Source: an uncultured beta proteobacterium
GTDB lineage: Bacteria; Pseudomonadota; Gammaproteobacteria; Burkholderiales; SG8-41
Assembly: GCA_903889565.1 (NCBI GenBank)
Contig: CAISYC010000023.1
Coordinates: forward strand, 1-64,000
Length of the DNA stretch: 64,000 nt
Direction: 5' to 3'
Shown: piece after piece, positions 35,628-44,243 of the stretch
How positions within the stretch are numbered: position 1 is the stretch's first letter
How the letters are laid out: every line of letters begins with the position of its first letter
The notes under the pieces: model-generated
Told to the model about the DNA's origin: nothing
What the model saw: only the letters and a program-made list of their open reading frames with translations
Database searches by the model: none
Position numbers and translations under genes: made by a program

Positions 35628-37610
35628 TCAGACGGCGTTGCCCGCCGCGTGGCCCTCGGCGGTGGCAACCATGAGCCCGCGCGGCGCGCGGCAATCGCCG
35701 ATCAGGCGAACATCGATGCCCGCGGCGCGCAGCGGTTCCGCAAGTTCGTCGTTGGGTGTGCGCGGCGTCGAATAGGCGAAGAAAGCGACATCGTCAATCG
35801 TGCCGACATCGCCGGTGATCATATCGGCGTATTCCAGCGTGCCGCCTGTCCAGTCGCCGCGAATGCGCGGTTCGGCCAGCGGGATCACGGCAATGCGCTG
35901 TTCGCGCATGCGCCGCACGATGCCCTGATGGGTAACGATGGCGGTGGCTTCGGCGATGGTCTCGCGCGGCGTAATGATGACGACGCGGTCGAACAGCGTT
36001 CGCAGCAGCTCTGCCGATGCATAGGTGGCCTCGGTGTGGTCCATGTCGAATATCACGGCGCTGCCTTTCTGTTTTTTCGGCGCGCGCAGCAGAGCGGCCA
36101 TTGCGCTGCGCAAATCACGGGCAAAACCGGTTTGCTGCGCGGCCGCCGGCAGCCACTGCGGGGCGACCATGCGTGCGCCAGAGGCCAGCACGACGCTGGC
36201 GGGTTTCAGCGCAAGGATTTGGCTGGCCGTGGCGGCGGCGCCGAGCGCGAATTTCACGCCGGCTTTTTTCGCGGCGACAAGTTGATACTCATAGACAGCC
36301 GCCAACGGCGCGCTGCCCGGCAATTGCGCATGCAGTCTGGTTTTGCCGCCGGCTTCGCTGCCGCGGCCGAACACCGTGACGGCGTGGCCGCGCGCCGCGG
36401 CGTTCCACGCCGCTTCGAGTCCGGCCACACCGGCGCCGACGACGATGATGCGTTTCGATTTCGCCGCAGGCTGAGGCCACCAGTCGGTTTCCTGCGGCCA
36501 CGCCACCGAAGGGTTGTTCACGCATTTCATTTCCGCAAGGTGGGTGTTGATCGCGTCCCAGCACAGATTGCACCACGTGCACTGGCGGATTTCATTTTCG
36601 CGGCCGGCGCGCGCCTTGAGCGGCCATGCGGGATCGGCGAGCAGTCCGCGGCCGAGGCCGATGAGTTCAGCGTCGCCGGCATTGAGGATGGTCTCGGCCT
36701 CGGCAGGTTCGCTGATGCGGCCGAGCGCGAGCAGCGGAATTCCGTTGAGATGGGGCCGCAGTTGTCTGAAGAGATCGAGGTAGGGCACGCGCGGGCCGTG
36801 CGAATCGGGCAGATGCCATTCGAGTGCGAGGCCGTGCGTGCCCTGCACGAAGCTGACGAAATCGACCTCCTTCGATTGCGTGACACGCGCGGCGATTTTT
36901 GCGGCTTCAGCCGGATCGACGCCGCCCTTCGCGTAATCGTTGCCGGGCAGTTTCAGGCCGATGATGAATTGGCTGCCGCAGGCGGCGCGTAACGATGAAA
37001 CGAGTTCGCGCAGAAAACGCGTGCGGCCTTCGACGTCGCCGCCGTAGCCGTCGTCGCGCAGGTTCATCCACGGCGACAGAAACTGGTGGAAGAGGTGGCC
37101 GTGGCCGGCCGAGATTTCGATGCCGCTGAAGCCGCAGTGCTGCAGACGTTGCACCGACTGCGTGAAATCGTCGATCATCGCGCGCAGTTCGTCGGCGCGC
37201 AGCGCGCGCGGCATCGTCCAGCTCAGATCGTCGGGCAAGGCCGAGGCGCTGATCGCATCGGCGACGAGTCCCGTGTTGTGGCGGCCGCGGCCCGGGTCCT
37301 GCAACTGGACGAGCAGGCGGCAGTCCTGCGCTTCCACACCCGCGGCCCAGCGTTTGAGCATGTCGAGGTTGTCGTCGTTGTAGCCGCGCGAGCGGTAGTA
37401 GACGTTCTGGTGATGCGCGAGGCTGATCGGTTCGGTCACGAGCATTGCGGCGCCACCGCGCGCGCGGTTGACGTGATACTGAATCAGCGCGTCGGTGACC
37501 CTGGTGTTGTCGGCCATGTGCGTGTTCATCGATGCATGCACGATGCGGTTTTTCAGCGGGCGGCCGGCCAGCGTGAACGACTGGAACAACGCGGGGTAGG
37601 GCGTGGACAT
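35628..37610 (-). CDS. OYE-family FMN/FAD/4Fe-4S oxidoreductase (2,4-dienoyl-CoA reductase type)
   Basis: About 660 residues. N-terminal old-yellow-enzyme TIM barrel (FTLAGRPLKNRIVHASMNTH), then a cysteine cluster CTWCNLCWD and a later KCVNNP that bind the 4Fe-4S centre, and a C-terminal FAD/NAD(P) domain (IIVVGAGVAGLEAAWNAAARGH). This is the layout of 2,4-dienoyl-CoA reductase, trimethylamine dehydrogenase and related enzymes. Start is ATG at 37610; ATG at 37619 is an alternative and neither has a strong ribosome site. Followed by the MDR reductase at 34616. Divergent from a TTT receptor gene at 37773, suggesting a linked uptake-and-reduction unit. Confidence 0.88.
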   Translation of the reverse strand: MSTPYPALFQSFTLAGRPLKNRIVHASMNTHMADNTRVTDALIQYHVNRARGGAAMLVTEPISLAHHQNVYYRSRGYNDDNLDMLKRWAAGVEAQDCRLLVQLQDPGRGRHNTGLVADAISASALPDDLSWTMPRALRADELRAMIDDFTQSVQRLQHCGFSGIEISAGHGHLFHQFLSPWMNLRDDGYGGDVEGRTRFLRELVSSLRAACGSQFIIGLKLPGNDYAKGGVDPAEAAKIAARVTQSKEVDFVSFVQGTHGLALEWHLPDSHGPRVPYLDLFRQLRPHLNGIPLLALGRISEPAEAETILNAGDAELIGLGRGLLADPAWPLKARAGRENEIRQCTWCNLCWDAINTHLAEMKCVNNPSVAWPQETDWWPQPAAKSKRIIVVGAGVAGLEAAWNAAARGHAVTVFGRGSEAGGKTRLHAQLPGSAPLAAVYEYQLVAAKKAGVKFALGAAATASQILALKPASVVLASGARMVAPQWLPAAAQQTGFARDLRSAMAALLRAPKKQKGSAVIFDMDHTEATYASAELLRTLFDRVVIITPRETIAEATAIVTHQGIVRRMREQRIAVIPLAEPRIRGDWTGGTLEYADMITGDVGTIDDVAFFAYSTPRTPNDELAEPLRAAGIDVRLIGDCRAPRGLMVATAEGHAAGNAV

Positions 37611-37772
37611 GAGCGGCATTTCGGTTGGATTGCGCGTGCCGGAGCGGGGACGCCATCGGTCGCGGATTTTTTCAGAAGTATAGCCGCACTCGACGCCCTG
37701 CGCCGGCCGTGCAATGATGGTCGTGTGATTGCGAGCCGGCACAGCGACCGGCGCAGTGCGGAGGAATATGCA

Positions 37773-38744
37773 ATGTGGAAGACGGCGGCCGGCATCTGCG
37801 CGGCCGGAGTGTGCCTGTTAAGCGGCATCGCGCCGGCGCAGGACTATCCGTCGCGCGTGATCCGCATCGTCGTCGCGCAGGCGCCTGCGTCGGGGCCCGA
37901 CCTCATCGGCCGCACGCTTGCCGCCCGCTTCACCGAAGCCTGGGGTCAGCAGGCGATCGTCGACAACCGCGCGGGTGCCAACGGCATCATTGGCGGCGAT
38001 ATCGTTGCCAAAGCGAAGCCCGATGGCTACACGCTGCTCGTCGGCACCTCGAGCGCGATTACCATGAACCCCTTCGTCTACAAAAGTCTGCCGCACGATC
38101 CGCTGCGCGATCTGGCGCCGGTGTCGCAGACGGCGAGCAACGTGATGGCGCTGGTGGTCGCGCCGACGCTGCCGGCGCAGAATGTGCGCGCGCTCGTCGT
38201 GCTGGCGAAGTCGCGTCCCGGCGAAATCGTGTTTGCCTCGGCCGGCATCGGCAACCTTACGCATTTGTCGGCGGAATTGTTTGCGCTTACCGCGGGCGTC
38301 AAGCTCGTGCACGCGCCGTACAAAGGCTCGACGCCGGCGTGGATCGACCTCATGAGCGGGCAGGTGGCGCTGATGTTCACCACCACGCAGGGCATCGCGC
38401 CGCATCTGGAACGCGGCAAGCTGAAGCTGCTCGCCACCTGCAGCGAAACGCGGGCGAGTGCGTTTCCGCAGACACCGACGCTGATCGAATCCGGTTACCC
38501 GGGGCTGGTGATGACCGGCTGGACCGGTTTGTTTGCGCCCGCCGGCACGCCACCGGAAATCGTCGCCAAACTGTCGCGCGAAACGGTGCGTACGCTGGCG
38601 CTGCCGGAGATCCGCGCGCGCATGACGAGGGAAGGATCGGAAGCGGCAGCGAGCACGCCGGAAACGTTTGCCGCCTTTGTCAAAGCCGAGGCGGCGAAGT
38701 GGCAGAAGGTGATCCGTGCAGCGGGGTTGGAGTATACACAGTAG
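37773..38744 (+). CDS. TTT-family (Bug) solute receptor
   Basis: 323 residues; signal peptide MWKTAAGICAAGVCLLSGIAPAQ, then DYPSRVIRIVVAQAPASGPDLIGR, DNRAGANGIIGGDI and KPDGYTL. ATG 37773 with GGAGG upstream is chosen; the open frame from 37086 is read-through from the divergent flavoprotein gene. The usual GGG of the first ligand loop is ASG here. It shares an intergenic region of about 160 bases with the flavoprotein, so both may be controlled together. Confidence 0.9.
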   Translation: MWKTAAGICAAGVCLLSGIAPAQDYPSRVIRIVVAQAPASGPDLIGRTLAARFTEAWGQQAIVDNRAGANGIIGGDIVAKAKPDGYTLLVGTSSAITMNPFVYKSLPHDPLRDLAPVSQTASNVMALVVAPTLPAQNVRALVVLAKSRPGEIVFASAGIGNLTHLSAELFALTAGVKLVHAPYKGSTPAWIDLMSGQVALMFTTTQGIAPHLERGKLKLLATCSETRASAFPQTPTLIESGYPGLVMTGWTGLFAPAGTPPEIVAKLSRETVRTLALPEIRARMTREGSEAAASTPETFAAFVKAEAAKWQKVIRAAGLEYTQ

Positions 38745-38754
38745 TTTTAAATTG

Positions 38755-38976
38755 GCCGGAGGCAGCCCGGTGGCTGGTTACTTTTCTTGTCCCGGCAAAA
38801 AAACCAAAAGAAGGCGCCCCGGACTCGGAATCGCGCAGCGTAAAGCGGGTAGGGGCGCAAACGGCGGGCTTCGTCAGTAACGTGTCCGCGCGCCCTCGCA
38901 AAAGCGCGAGGGATCAGACAGTCTTCGCCGAAATCTCCCGGCGCAGTTGCGCTGCCCGGCGGCTCTCAGGGGGAAG
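38755..38976. repeat. Dispersed intergenic repeat (copy B)
   Basis: Shares with 34331-34555 the blocks GCCGG-GGCAGCCCGG, TTACTTTTCTTG-like, CCCTCGC-GCGAGGG-TCAGACAGT and CGGCGGCTCTCA-GGGGAA, in the same order and orientation. The central inverted repeat is less perfect here. It fills the gap between a receptor gene and an arylmalonate-decarboxylase-like gene. No gene of its own. Confidence 0.65.
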
Positions 38977-39003
38977 AGTCCGCATAAGGCTTTTGCAAGG
39001 CTT

Positions 39004-39747
39004 CTAAAAATTTTGCAGCACCTTGCCCCACTTCGGATCCGGACGGTGCGGCACGCTCTTCGCCGAATGCAGCGCCGCCCACGTTGTCGACAGAATGTTC
39101 AGCAAGACCGGCTTGCCGAATTCCGCTTCAAGAATCGGCACGGCATGAATGGCGAACCACAGGCCGCCTGGCATCAGCAATGCCTGCGCGTCCGGGGCTG
39201 CGCGCAACACCTTGCGGCCGAGTTCGAGCGCGAGTTCATGATCGGCGGCGGCGCTCGAATGCTTGTTTTCGGCAAGCGAGCGCCCGTGCGATTCGCAGGC
39301 GATGACTTCGATGCCGGCTTCTTTCAAATAAGCGGTCAGCGCGTTGTTGACCTTTTCCGACCAGCGCGTGGCGAGCGCGATCCGGGTGGCGCCGAAATGC
39401 TGCAGGGTGGCGATATGCGCCTCAAGATCGGTGTCGCAGGCGATGCCGCTGCGCTGTTCGCCCTCGGCCAGAATCTCGCGCATTTTTTTGCGGCCGAGCA
39501 CCGAGGCGACCGGCACGCCCGAGAGTGAAATGCGATTGACTTTCTTGCTGGCGAGCAGCGTGAAACGTTGCCACAGCACCGGCAGTTCGGTTTCGACGGC
39601 GGCCAGCGTGTAGTCGGTGAGGTTGAGGCCGGTCGTCAGCAGCATCATGCCCTCGGGGGCCGTGTGATAGAACTGATAGGCGTCGAGATCGGTATACAGG
39701 TGGGGGATGACGTAACCGAGCTGGTACCACGGAGCGATGAGGCTCAT
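39004..39747 (-). CDS. Arylmalonate decarboxylase/maleate isomerase-like protein (catalytic cysteines absent)
   Basis: 247 residues of the Asp/Glu racemase superfamily branch that includes arylmalonate decarboxylase and maleate isomerase. The two-lobed pattern is clear: N-terminal GYVIPHLYTDLDAY, a central FGATRIALATRW and C-terminal ALLMPGGLWFAIHAVPILE. The family's catalytic cysteines normally sit in CTS-type motifs of both lobes. Here those places read SGVPVAS and MPGGLW, with no cysteine at either. A second copy with the same feature lies at 40275-41021. Function is therefore uncertain; start ATG 39747. Confidence 0.78.
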   Translation of the reverse strand: MSLIAPWYQLGYVIPHLYTDLDAYQFYHTAPEGMMLLTTGLNLTDYTLAAVETELPVLWQRFTLLASKKVNRISLSGVPVASVLGRKKMREILAEGEQRSGIACDTDLEAHIATLQHFGATRIALATRWSEKVNNALTAYLKEAGIEVIACESHGRSLAENKHSSAAADHELALELGRKVLRAAPDAQALLMPGGLWFAIHAVPILEAEFGKPVLLNILSTTWAALHSAKSVPHRPDPKWGKVLQNF

Positions 39748-39833
39748 TGCGTGCGCGTCCTTGCGATGAAGAGTGATTGACGGGGAGCCGGCATCTTAGC
39801 GGAAAGCACCGGCGTCTGCGGAGCAGGGGTGTG

Positions 39834-39902
39834 GTGGCGCAGGCGCCTCGCCTGCGGAAAGCCAGGCCAAATTAATGCTCGCAGGCGGGGCGCCTGCGCC
39901 AC
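39834..39902. repeat. Large extragenic inverted repeat (REP-like)
   Basis: Left arm GTGGCGCAGGCGCCTCGCCT... (39834-39856) and right arm CGCAGGCGGGGCGCCTGCGC... (39880-39902) are 23-base complements with a single mismatch, separated by a 23-base AT-richer spacer. The left arm occurs again, identically, at 34586-34608. A transcribed copy would fold into a long stable hairpin. It is between two genes that are transcribed away from it. Confidence 0.7.
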
Positions 39903-39982
39903 AAAAGCGCAGTTCAAGTTCCGTCCGCGGCTGCCGTTAACTATCCTGTGGCGGCTCCAACCGGTGCCGCCGGAGAATCAGC

Positions 39983-40225
39983 ATGTTGCAGGCCGATCTC
40001 AACGCCCATGATTACCACGTCGCGCGCGCCGTCACGCTGGCCTCGGCGCGCTTCGGCAAAGTCAATTCAGTGCGTGTGCATCGCAAGCCCGCGCCGTTTG
40101 CGCTGATAGAAATGGCCGACCCCGCCCATGCCTTCGAACTCGCCGCCGAATTCGGCGGTTCGATGTTCGGCAACAGTGTGCTGATCCATCTCGCGCACCG
40201 CGACGTGCGGCGCATGGCGGCTTAG
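39983..40225 (+). CDS. Small protein, unknown function (RRM-like pattern)
   Basis: 80 residues, start ATG 39983 with GGAGA upstream. The pattern AVTLASARFGKVNSVRVHR, then FALIEMADPAHAFELAAEFGG and SVLIHL reads like a short beta-alpha-beta fold with some resemblance to RNA-recognition motifs, but this is only a visual match. No other family recognised. Stands alone between two minus-strand arylmalonate-decarboxylase-like genes. Confidence 0.6.
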   Translation: MLQADLNAHDYHVARAVTLASARFGKVNSVRVHRKPAPFALIEMADPAHAFELAAEFGGSMFGNSVLIHLAHRDVRRMAA

Positions 40226-40274
40226 CCGCCTGATGCGGCGCATCGACGTCTAGCCGCCCTTACCCATTCCGCGT

Positions 40275-41021
40275 TTAAACGCTGGCAAGCACCTTGCCCC
40301 ATTTGGGGTCGGGGCGGTGCAGCATGCGCGGGCCGGCGGCGCGCAGCGCCGCCCAGGTCGTCGAACCGATATTGATCAGCACCGGCACGCCGAACTCGGC
40401 TTCGAGGATCGGCACTGCGTGCATTGCATGCCACAGCCCGCCCGGCAGCAGCAGCGCCTGCGCCTGCGGCGTCGCCTGCATCACGGTGCGTCCGAGTTCG
40501 AGCGCCAGTTCATGATCGGCTTTCGGGTCCGCGGTCTTGTGCTGATCGATCGTGCTGCCGCGCGAACAATTGCCAATGACTTCGATGCCGGCCTCACCGA
40601 GATAACGCGTCAGCCGTTCCAGCGTCGGCGGATTCCAGCGCGTGCCGAGCGCGATTTTGTCGGCGCCGAAATACTGCAGCACCGCGATATGCGCCTCGAG
40701 ATCGGTGTCGCAGGTAATGCCGCTGCGGTCCTGCGCGATGGCGAGGTGTTCGCGCATTGTTTTGCGCCCGAGAAAGGAAGCCACCGGCACGCCGGAGAGC
40801 GCGATGCGATCGACCTTTTTTTTCGTCAGCAGATCGACGCGCTGCTGGAACAGCGGCATTTCGCGCTCGACCGCTTCGACGCTGTGGCCTTGCAGATCGA
40901 GCCCGGTGGTGACGAGGATCACGCCCGGCGGCGCCACGTTGTAGAACTGGTAGGCATCCATGTCGGTCTGCAGGTGCGGAATGACATAACCAAGCTGGTA
41001 CCAGGGGTGGACGATGCTCAT
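40275..41021 (-). CDS. Arylmalonate decarboxylase/maleate isomerase-like protein, second copy
   Basis: 248 residues, clearly paralogous to 39004-39747: both share SIVHPWYQLGYVIPHLQTD-type openings, SGVPVASFLGRK, CDTDLEAHIAVLQYFGADKIALGTRW and LLLPGGLWHAMHAVPILEAEFG. The catalytic cysteines of the superfamily are again missing at both lobes. Ribosome site GGAGCAGG precedes ATG 41021. The repeated loss in two copies suggests a family of its own, not decay. It is divergent from the esterase at 41131 across about 110 bases. Confidence 0.78.
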   Translation of the reverse strand: MSIVHPWYQLGYVIPHLQTDMDAYQFYNVAPPGVILVTTGLDLQGHSVEAVEREMPLFQQRVDLLTKKKVDRIALSGVPVASFLGRKTMREHLAIAQDRSGITCDTDLEAHIAVLQYFGADKIALGTRWNPPTLERLTRYLGEAGIEVIGNCSRGSTIDQHKTADPKADHELALELGRTVMQATPQAQALLLPGGLWHAMHAVPILEAEFGVPVLINIGSTTWAALRAAGPRMLHRPDPKWGKVLASV

Positions 41022-41130
41022 GACCTGCTCCGCGCGCGGGTTGAATTTATGTGGGGCTACAGTTTGCGCGCGGCCATTCTATACTGTCGCCCTCTGCGCC
41101 GGCACCGGCCACTGACAGGAGGACAACAAA

Positions 41131-42003
41131 ATGACCACCGCACAACTCACGCACCACGAAATCGACGTGCGCGATGTCGAATACATCCGCCACGGCAGGC
41201 AGCCGCTGCTCGCGCGCGTCTACCAGCCCAAAGGCACGGGCCCGTTTCCATTGGTGATCGATCTGCACGGCGGCGCCTGGTGCAACAAGGACCGCACCAG
41301 CGACGAGGGCACCGACGCGCCGCTCGCCAAAAGCGGCGTGGTCGTTGCCTCGCTCGATTTCCGCATGCCGCCGCTGGCCGGTTACCCGGCTTCACTGCAG
41401 GACGTGAACTACGCGATCCGCTGGTTCAAGCTGCACGCCGATGAATTCAAGGTCGACCCCGCGCGCGTCGCCATCCTCGGCGTGTCGAGCGGCGGCCATC
41501 AGGCGATGCTGACCGCGCTGCGGCCGCGCGACGGTATTTACAATTCGATTCCACTCGCCGGTTCGCGGCATGATGCGACGGTCCAGTGCGCGATCATGTG
41601 CTGGCCGGTGATCGATCCGCTCGGCCGCTATGAATACGCGAAGAAACTGCTGACGACCAAAGACGCCACACTGCGCAAGCAGGCCGAAAACTGGGTCGCC
41701 TGTCACGACAAATACTGGCCGGGCACCAATGAGATGGAACAGGCCAACCCGGCGCGCATGGTCGCGCGCGGTGAAACCGTCGAGCTGCCGCCGGTGGTCT
41801 ACATACAGGGCACGGCCGACGTCGCTCACCCGGCGCCGCTCAGGGACAAATTCATCAAGGACTACCGCGCGCGCGGCGGGCGCGTCGAACTGCATTTGTT
41901 TAAGGGCGTGGGCGAGGCCTTCATCACCACCGATCCGAATTCGCCGCAAGCGCACGCGGCGGTGGCGAAGATCATCGACTTCGTGCATCGCGAACTGGAT
42001 TGA
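41131..42003 (+). CDS. Alpha/beta hydrolase (hormone-sensitive-lipase-like), His replaced
   Basis: 290 residues with a hormone-sensitive-lipase/esterase layout: oxyanion motif HGGAW (46-50), nucleophile in GVSSG (Ser119) and acid in GTADVAHP. The place of the usual catalytic histidine, in a G-x-x-H-x-F pattern, reads GVGEAF (Glu262). Another histidine might substitute, or the enzyme may be impaired. ATG 41131 has AGGAGGACAAC upstream. Cytoplasmic, no signal peptide. The divergent neighbour is an arylmalonate-decarboxylase-like gene; the downstream gene is an opposing receptor. Confidence 0.82.
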   Translation: MTTAQLTHHEIDVRDVEYIRHGRQPLLARVYQPKGTGPFPLVIDLHGGAWCNKDRTSDEGTDAPLAKSGVVVASLDFRMPPLAGYPASLQDVNYAIRWFKLHADEFKVDPARVAILGVSSGGHQAMLTALRPRDGIYNSIPLAGSRHDATVQCAIMCWPVIDPLGRYEYAKKLLTTKDATLRKQAENWVACHDKYWPGTNEMEQANPARMVARGETVELPPVVYIQGTADVAHPAPLRDKFIKDYRARGGRVELHLFKGVGEAFITTDPNSPQAHAAVAKIIDFVHRELD

Positions 42004-42142
42004 CTGCGTAGCGTGGGCAACTTTGTTTCCGACGCCAATGTGCTGAATGGCATTGATCAGTTTCAGGGAAGACGCGAATCAATTGCTGTCTTCTCTTGAA
42101 CGTTAAGACTTACCGAATCCGGATGCAGATTGCGGCGGCACG

Positions 42143-43081
42143 CTACTCCTCGCGTATCCCCGCCTCGCGAATGACCTTGCCCCACTTGGCGATTTCGGAT
42201 TTTATTCTGGCGAGAAATTCCTCCGGCGTGCCGGTCGCCACTTCGAGCCCGTCGTCGAAAAACCGCTGCTTCATGGCGGGCGCGGTCAGGCTGCGCGCGA
42301 TTTCCTGATTGAGCCGCGCGACGAGCGCCGCCGGCGTGTTGGCCGGCGCGAACATGCCGGTGATCGACGCGGCTTCATAGCCGGGCACGCCGGCCGCGGC
42401 GATCGTCGGCAGACCGGGGGCGAGCGGCGAGGGCTGTTCGTTGCCGACGGCGAGCGCGCGCAGCCGGCCCGAGCGCAGATGCGGACTGACCGATCCCAGC
42501 GGCGAAAACATCAGATGCGCTTCACCGCCGAGCAGCGCGGTGACCGCCGGCCCCGTGCCCTTGTAAGGGATGCGCACGATGTTGACACCCGCCATCGCTT
42601 TGAACAGCTCCATCGACAGATGGGTCGAGGCACCGATGGTGCCCGCGGCGTAATTCAATTGCCCCGGGCGGGCTTTCGCCAGCGCGATCAGATCGCGCAG
42701 CGATTTCACCGGCAGCGACGGATGCACCGCCAGCACGACCGGCGCCAAGGTGGTTAGCGTCACCGGCGCCAGATCGCGCAGCACGTCGTAGGCCGCATTG
42801 GCGCGCAGCAGCGGCAGCAGCCACACGCTGTTGCCGTAATAGAGCAGCGTGTTGCCGTCGGGCGCGGCCTTCGCCGCGTATTCGACGGCGAGACTGCCGC
42901 GGTTTTCGATGATCACCTGCTGGCCGAGTGCGCGCGTGAGGTCGGGCGCGAGCAGGCGCGCGGAGAGATCGTTGGTGCTGCCCGGCTCGGAGGTGACGAT
43001 GCGGATGAACTTGGTCGAGACGAGCTGCGCGTGCGCTGCCGCGGCCGGCAGGAGTCCAAGCGCAACGATCAATGCGCGCAT
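42143..43081 (-). CDS. TTT-family (Bug) solute receptor
   Basis: 312 residues; signal peptide MRALIVALGLLPAAAAHAQ, then LVSTKFIRIVTSEPGSTNDLSAR, ENRGSLAVEYAAKAAPDGNTL. This subgroup has the EPGSTNDL loop and a shorter, glycine-poor second loop (also seen in the 44244 receptor with EAGSTNDI), so the two may share a ligand class. ATG 43081 lies only 2 bases after the aldo/keto reductase stop, so the reductase and the receptor are coupled. Confidence 0.9.
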   Translation of the reverse strand: MRALIVALGLLPAAAAHAQLVSTKFIRIVTSEPGSTNDLSARLLAPDLTRALGQQVIIENRGSLAVEYAAKAAPDGNTLLYYGNSVWLLPLLRANAAYDVLRDLAPVTLTTLAPVVLAVHPSLPVKSLRDLIALAKARPGQLNYAAGTIGASTHLSMELFKAMAGVNIVRIPYKGTGPAVTALLGGEAHLMFSPLGSVSPHLRSGRLRALAVGNEQPSPLAPGLPTIAAAGVPGYEAASITGMFAPANTPAALVARLNQEIARSLTAPAMKQRFFDDGLEVATGTPEEFLARIKSEIAKWGKVIREAGIREE

Positions 43082-43083
43082 GT

Positions 43084-44049
43084 TCAGGCGACCGCCGTAA
43101 TGCGGTCGATTTCGGCGATGTCTTCCGCAGCCGGTTGCCACGACGTCGCCGCCGCGACGTTGGTCATGACCTGTTCCGGTTTGCTGGCACCGGCGATCAC
43201 GCTGCCGACCACGGGTTTTGCGAGCAGCCAGCCGAAGGCGAGTTGCAGGAGCGTGATGCCGCGCGCGGCGCAGAATTCTTCAAGGGCTTCAAGCTGCGTG
43301 AAGTTGCGGTCATTTAGGAATTTCGCCGACCAGCGTTTGTTGTGTTTGAGCCGCATGTCGTCCGCCAGCGGCAGGTCGCGTTTGTATTTGCCGGTCAACA
43401 GTCCCGCGGCGAGCGGAAAATACGGCAGCAACCCCAGCCCGTGCGCCTGCATCGCCGGCAGCAGTTCGCGCTCGGCGCCGCGCACGATCGCGGAGTATTC
43501 ATCCTGACAGCTGATGAAGGGTGTTAGTCCGTGGTGCTGCGCGGTCCATTGCGCATCGACCACGCGCCACGCCGGATAGTTGGAGCAGCCGATGTGGCGC
43601 ACCTTGCCCTGTTTGACTAGGTCGTCGAGCGCGCGCATGGTTTCCTCGATCGGCGTGTTCGGATTGGGCTTGTGCGCCTGATACAAATCGAGGTAATCGG
43701 TGTTGAGGCGCTGCAGACTCTCTTCGACCGCCAGCATGATGACGCGCCGCGACGAGCCGCCCTTGACGCCGCCGGCGTAGGTTTTGCGTTCATTGCCGAA
43801 TTTGGTCGCGAGCACGATGTCGTGGCGGCGCGCGCCGAGCACTTTGCCGAGGCAGATTTCGGAGCCGGAGGCGACGCCGTAGTCGTCGCCGTACATGTCG
43901 GAGGTGTCGAACAGCGTGATGCCGGCGTCGAGCGCGGCGTGCACGATCCGGTGCGAGGTTTCCATGTCGATACGGCCGTTCAACGCATTGCAGCCGAGAC
44001 CGATTTCGGAAACGAGCAGCGTGGAGTTGCCGAGTTTGCGTTTTTTCAA
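43084..44049 (-). CDS. Aldo/keto reductase
   Basis: 321 residues of the AKR superfamily (TIM barrel, NADPH). The catalytic tetrad can be seen: Asp and Tyr in LFDTSDMYG, Lys in LATKFGN, and His in YQAHKPNP. TTG at 44049 with a perfect GGAGG seven bases upstream is the likely start (LKKRKLGNSTLLVSEIGLG); the open frame runs further to 44115 without support. Reduces an aldehyde or ketone in the cytoplasm. It is the first gene of a two-gene unit with the TTT receptor, and divergent from a similar receptor/flavoprotein pair at 44244. Confidence 0.9.
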   Translation of the reverse strand: MKKRKLGNSTLLVSEIGLGCNALNGRIDMETSHRIVHAALDAGITLFDTSDMYGDDYGVASGSEICLGKVLGARRHDIVLATKFGNERKTYAGGVKGGSSRRVIMLAVEESLQRLNTDYLDLYQAHKPNPNTPIEETMRALDDLVKQGKVRHIGCSNYPAWRVVDAQWTAQHHGLTPFISCQDEYSAIVRGAERELLPAMQAHGLGLLPYFPLAAGLLTGKYKRDLPLADDMRLKHNKRWSAKFLNDRNFTQLEALEEFCAARGITLLQLAFGWLLAKPVVGSVIAGASKPEQVMTNVAAATSWQPAAEDIAEIDRITAVA

Positions 44050-44243
44050 AAATTCCTCCGGATGAATTGCGGCGCAATCGCCGCGCCTTGTTTTATTTGC
44101 GGCTGAACTTAGCATCGCGCGCGGCGCCGTCGCAAGCGTCGGTGTCGCCGGCTGACGCGCGGCAGCGATTCTGAAGTATAGTTCGAATATACGCGCGGCC
44201 TTCGCCCGACCGGCGCGAAAACAGAATCTGGCGAGGAGATATC

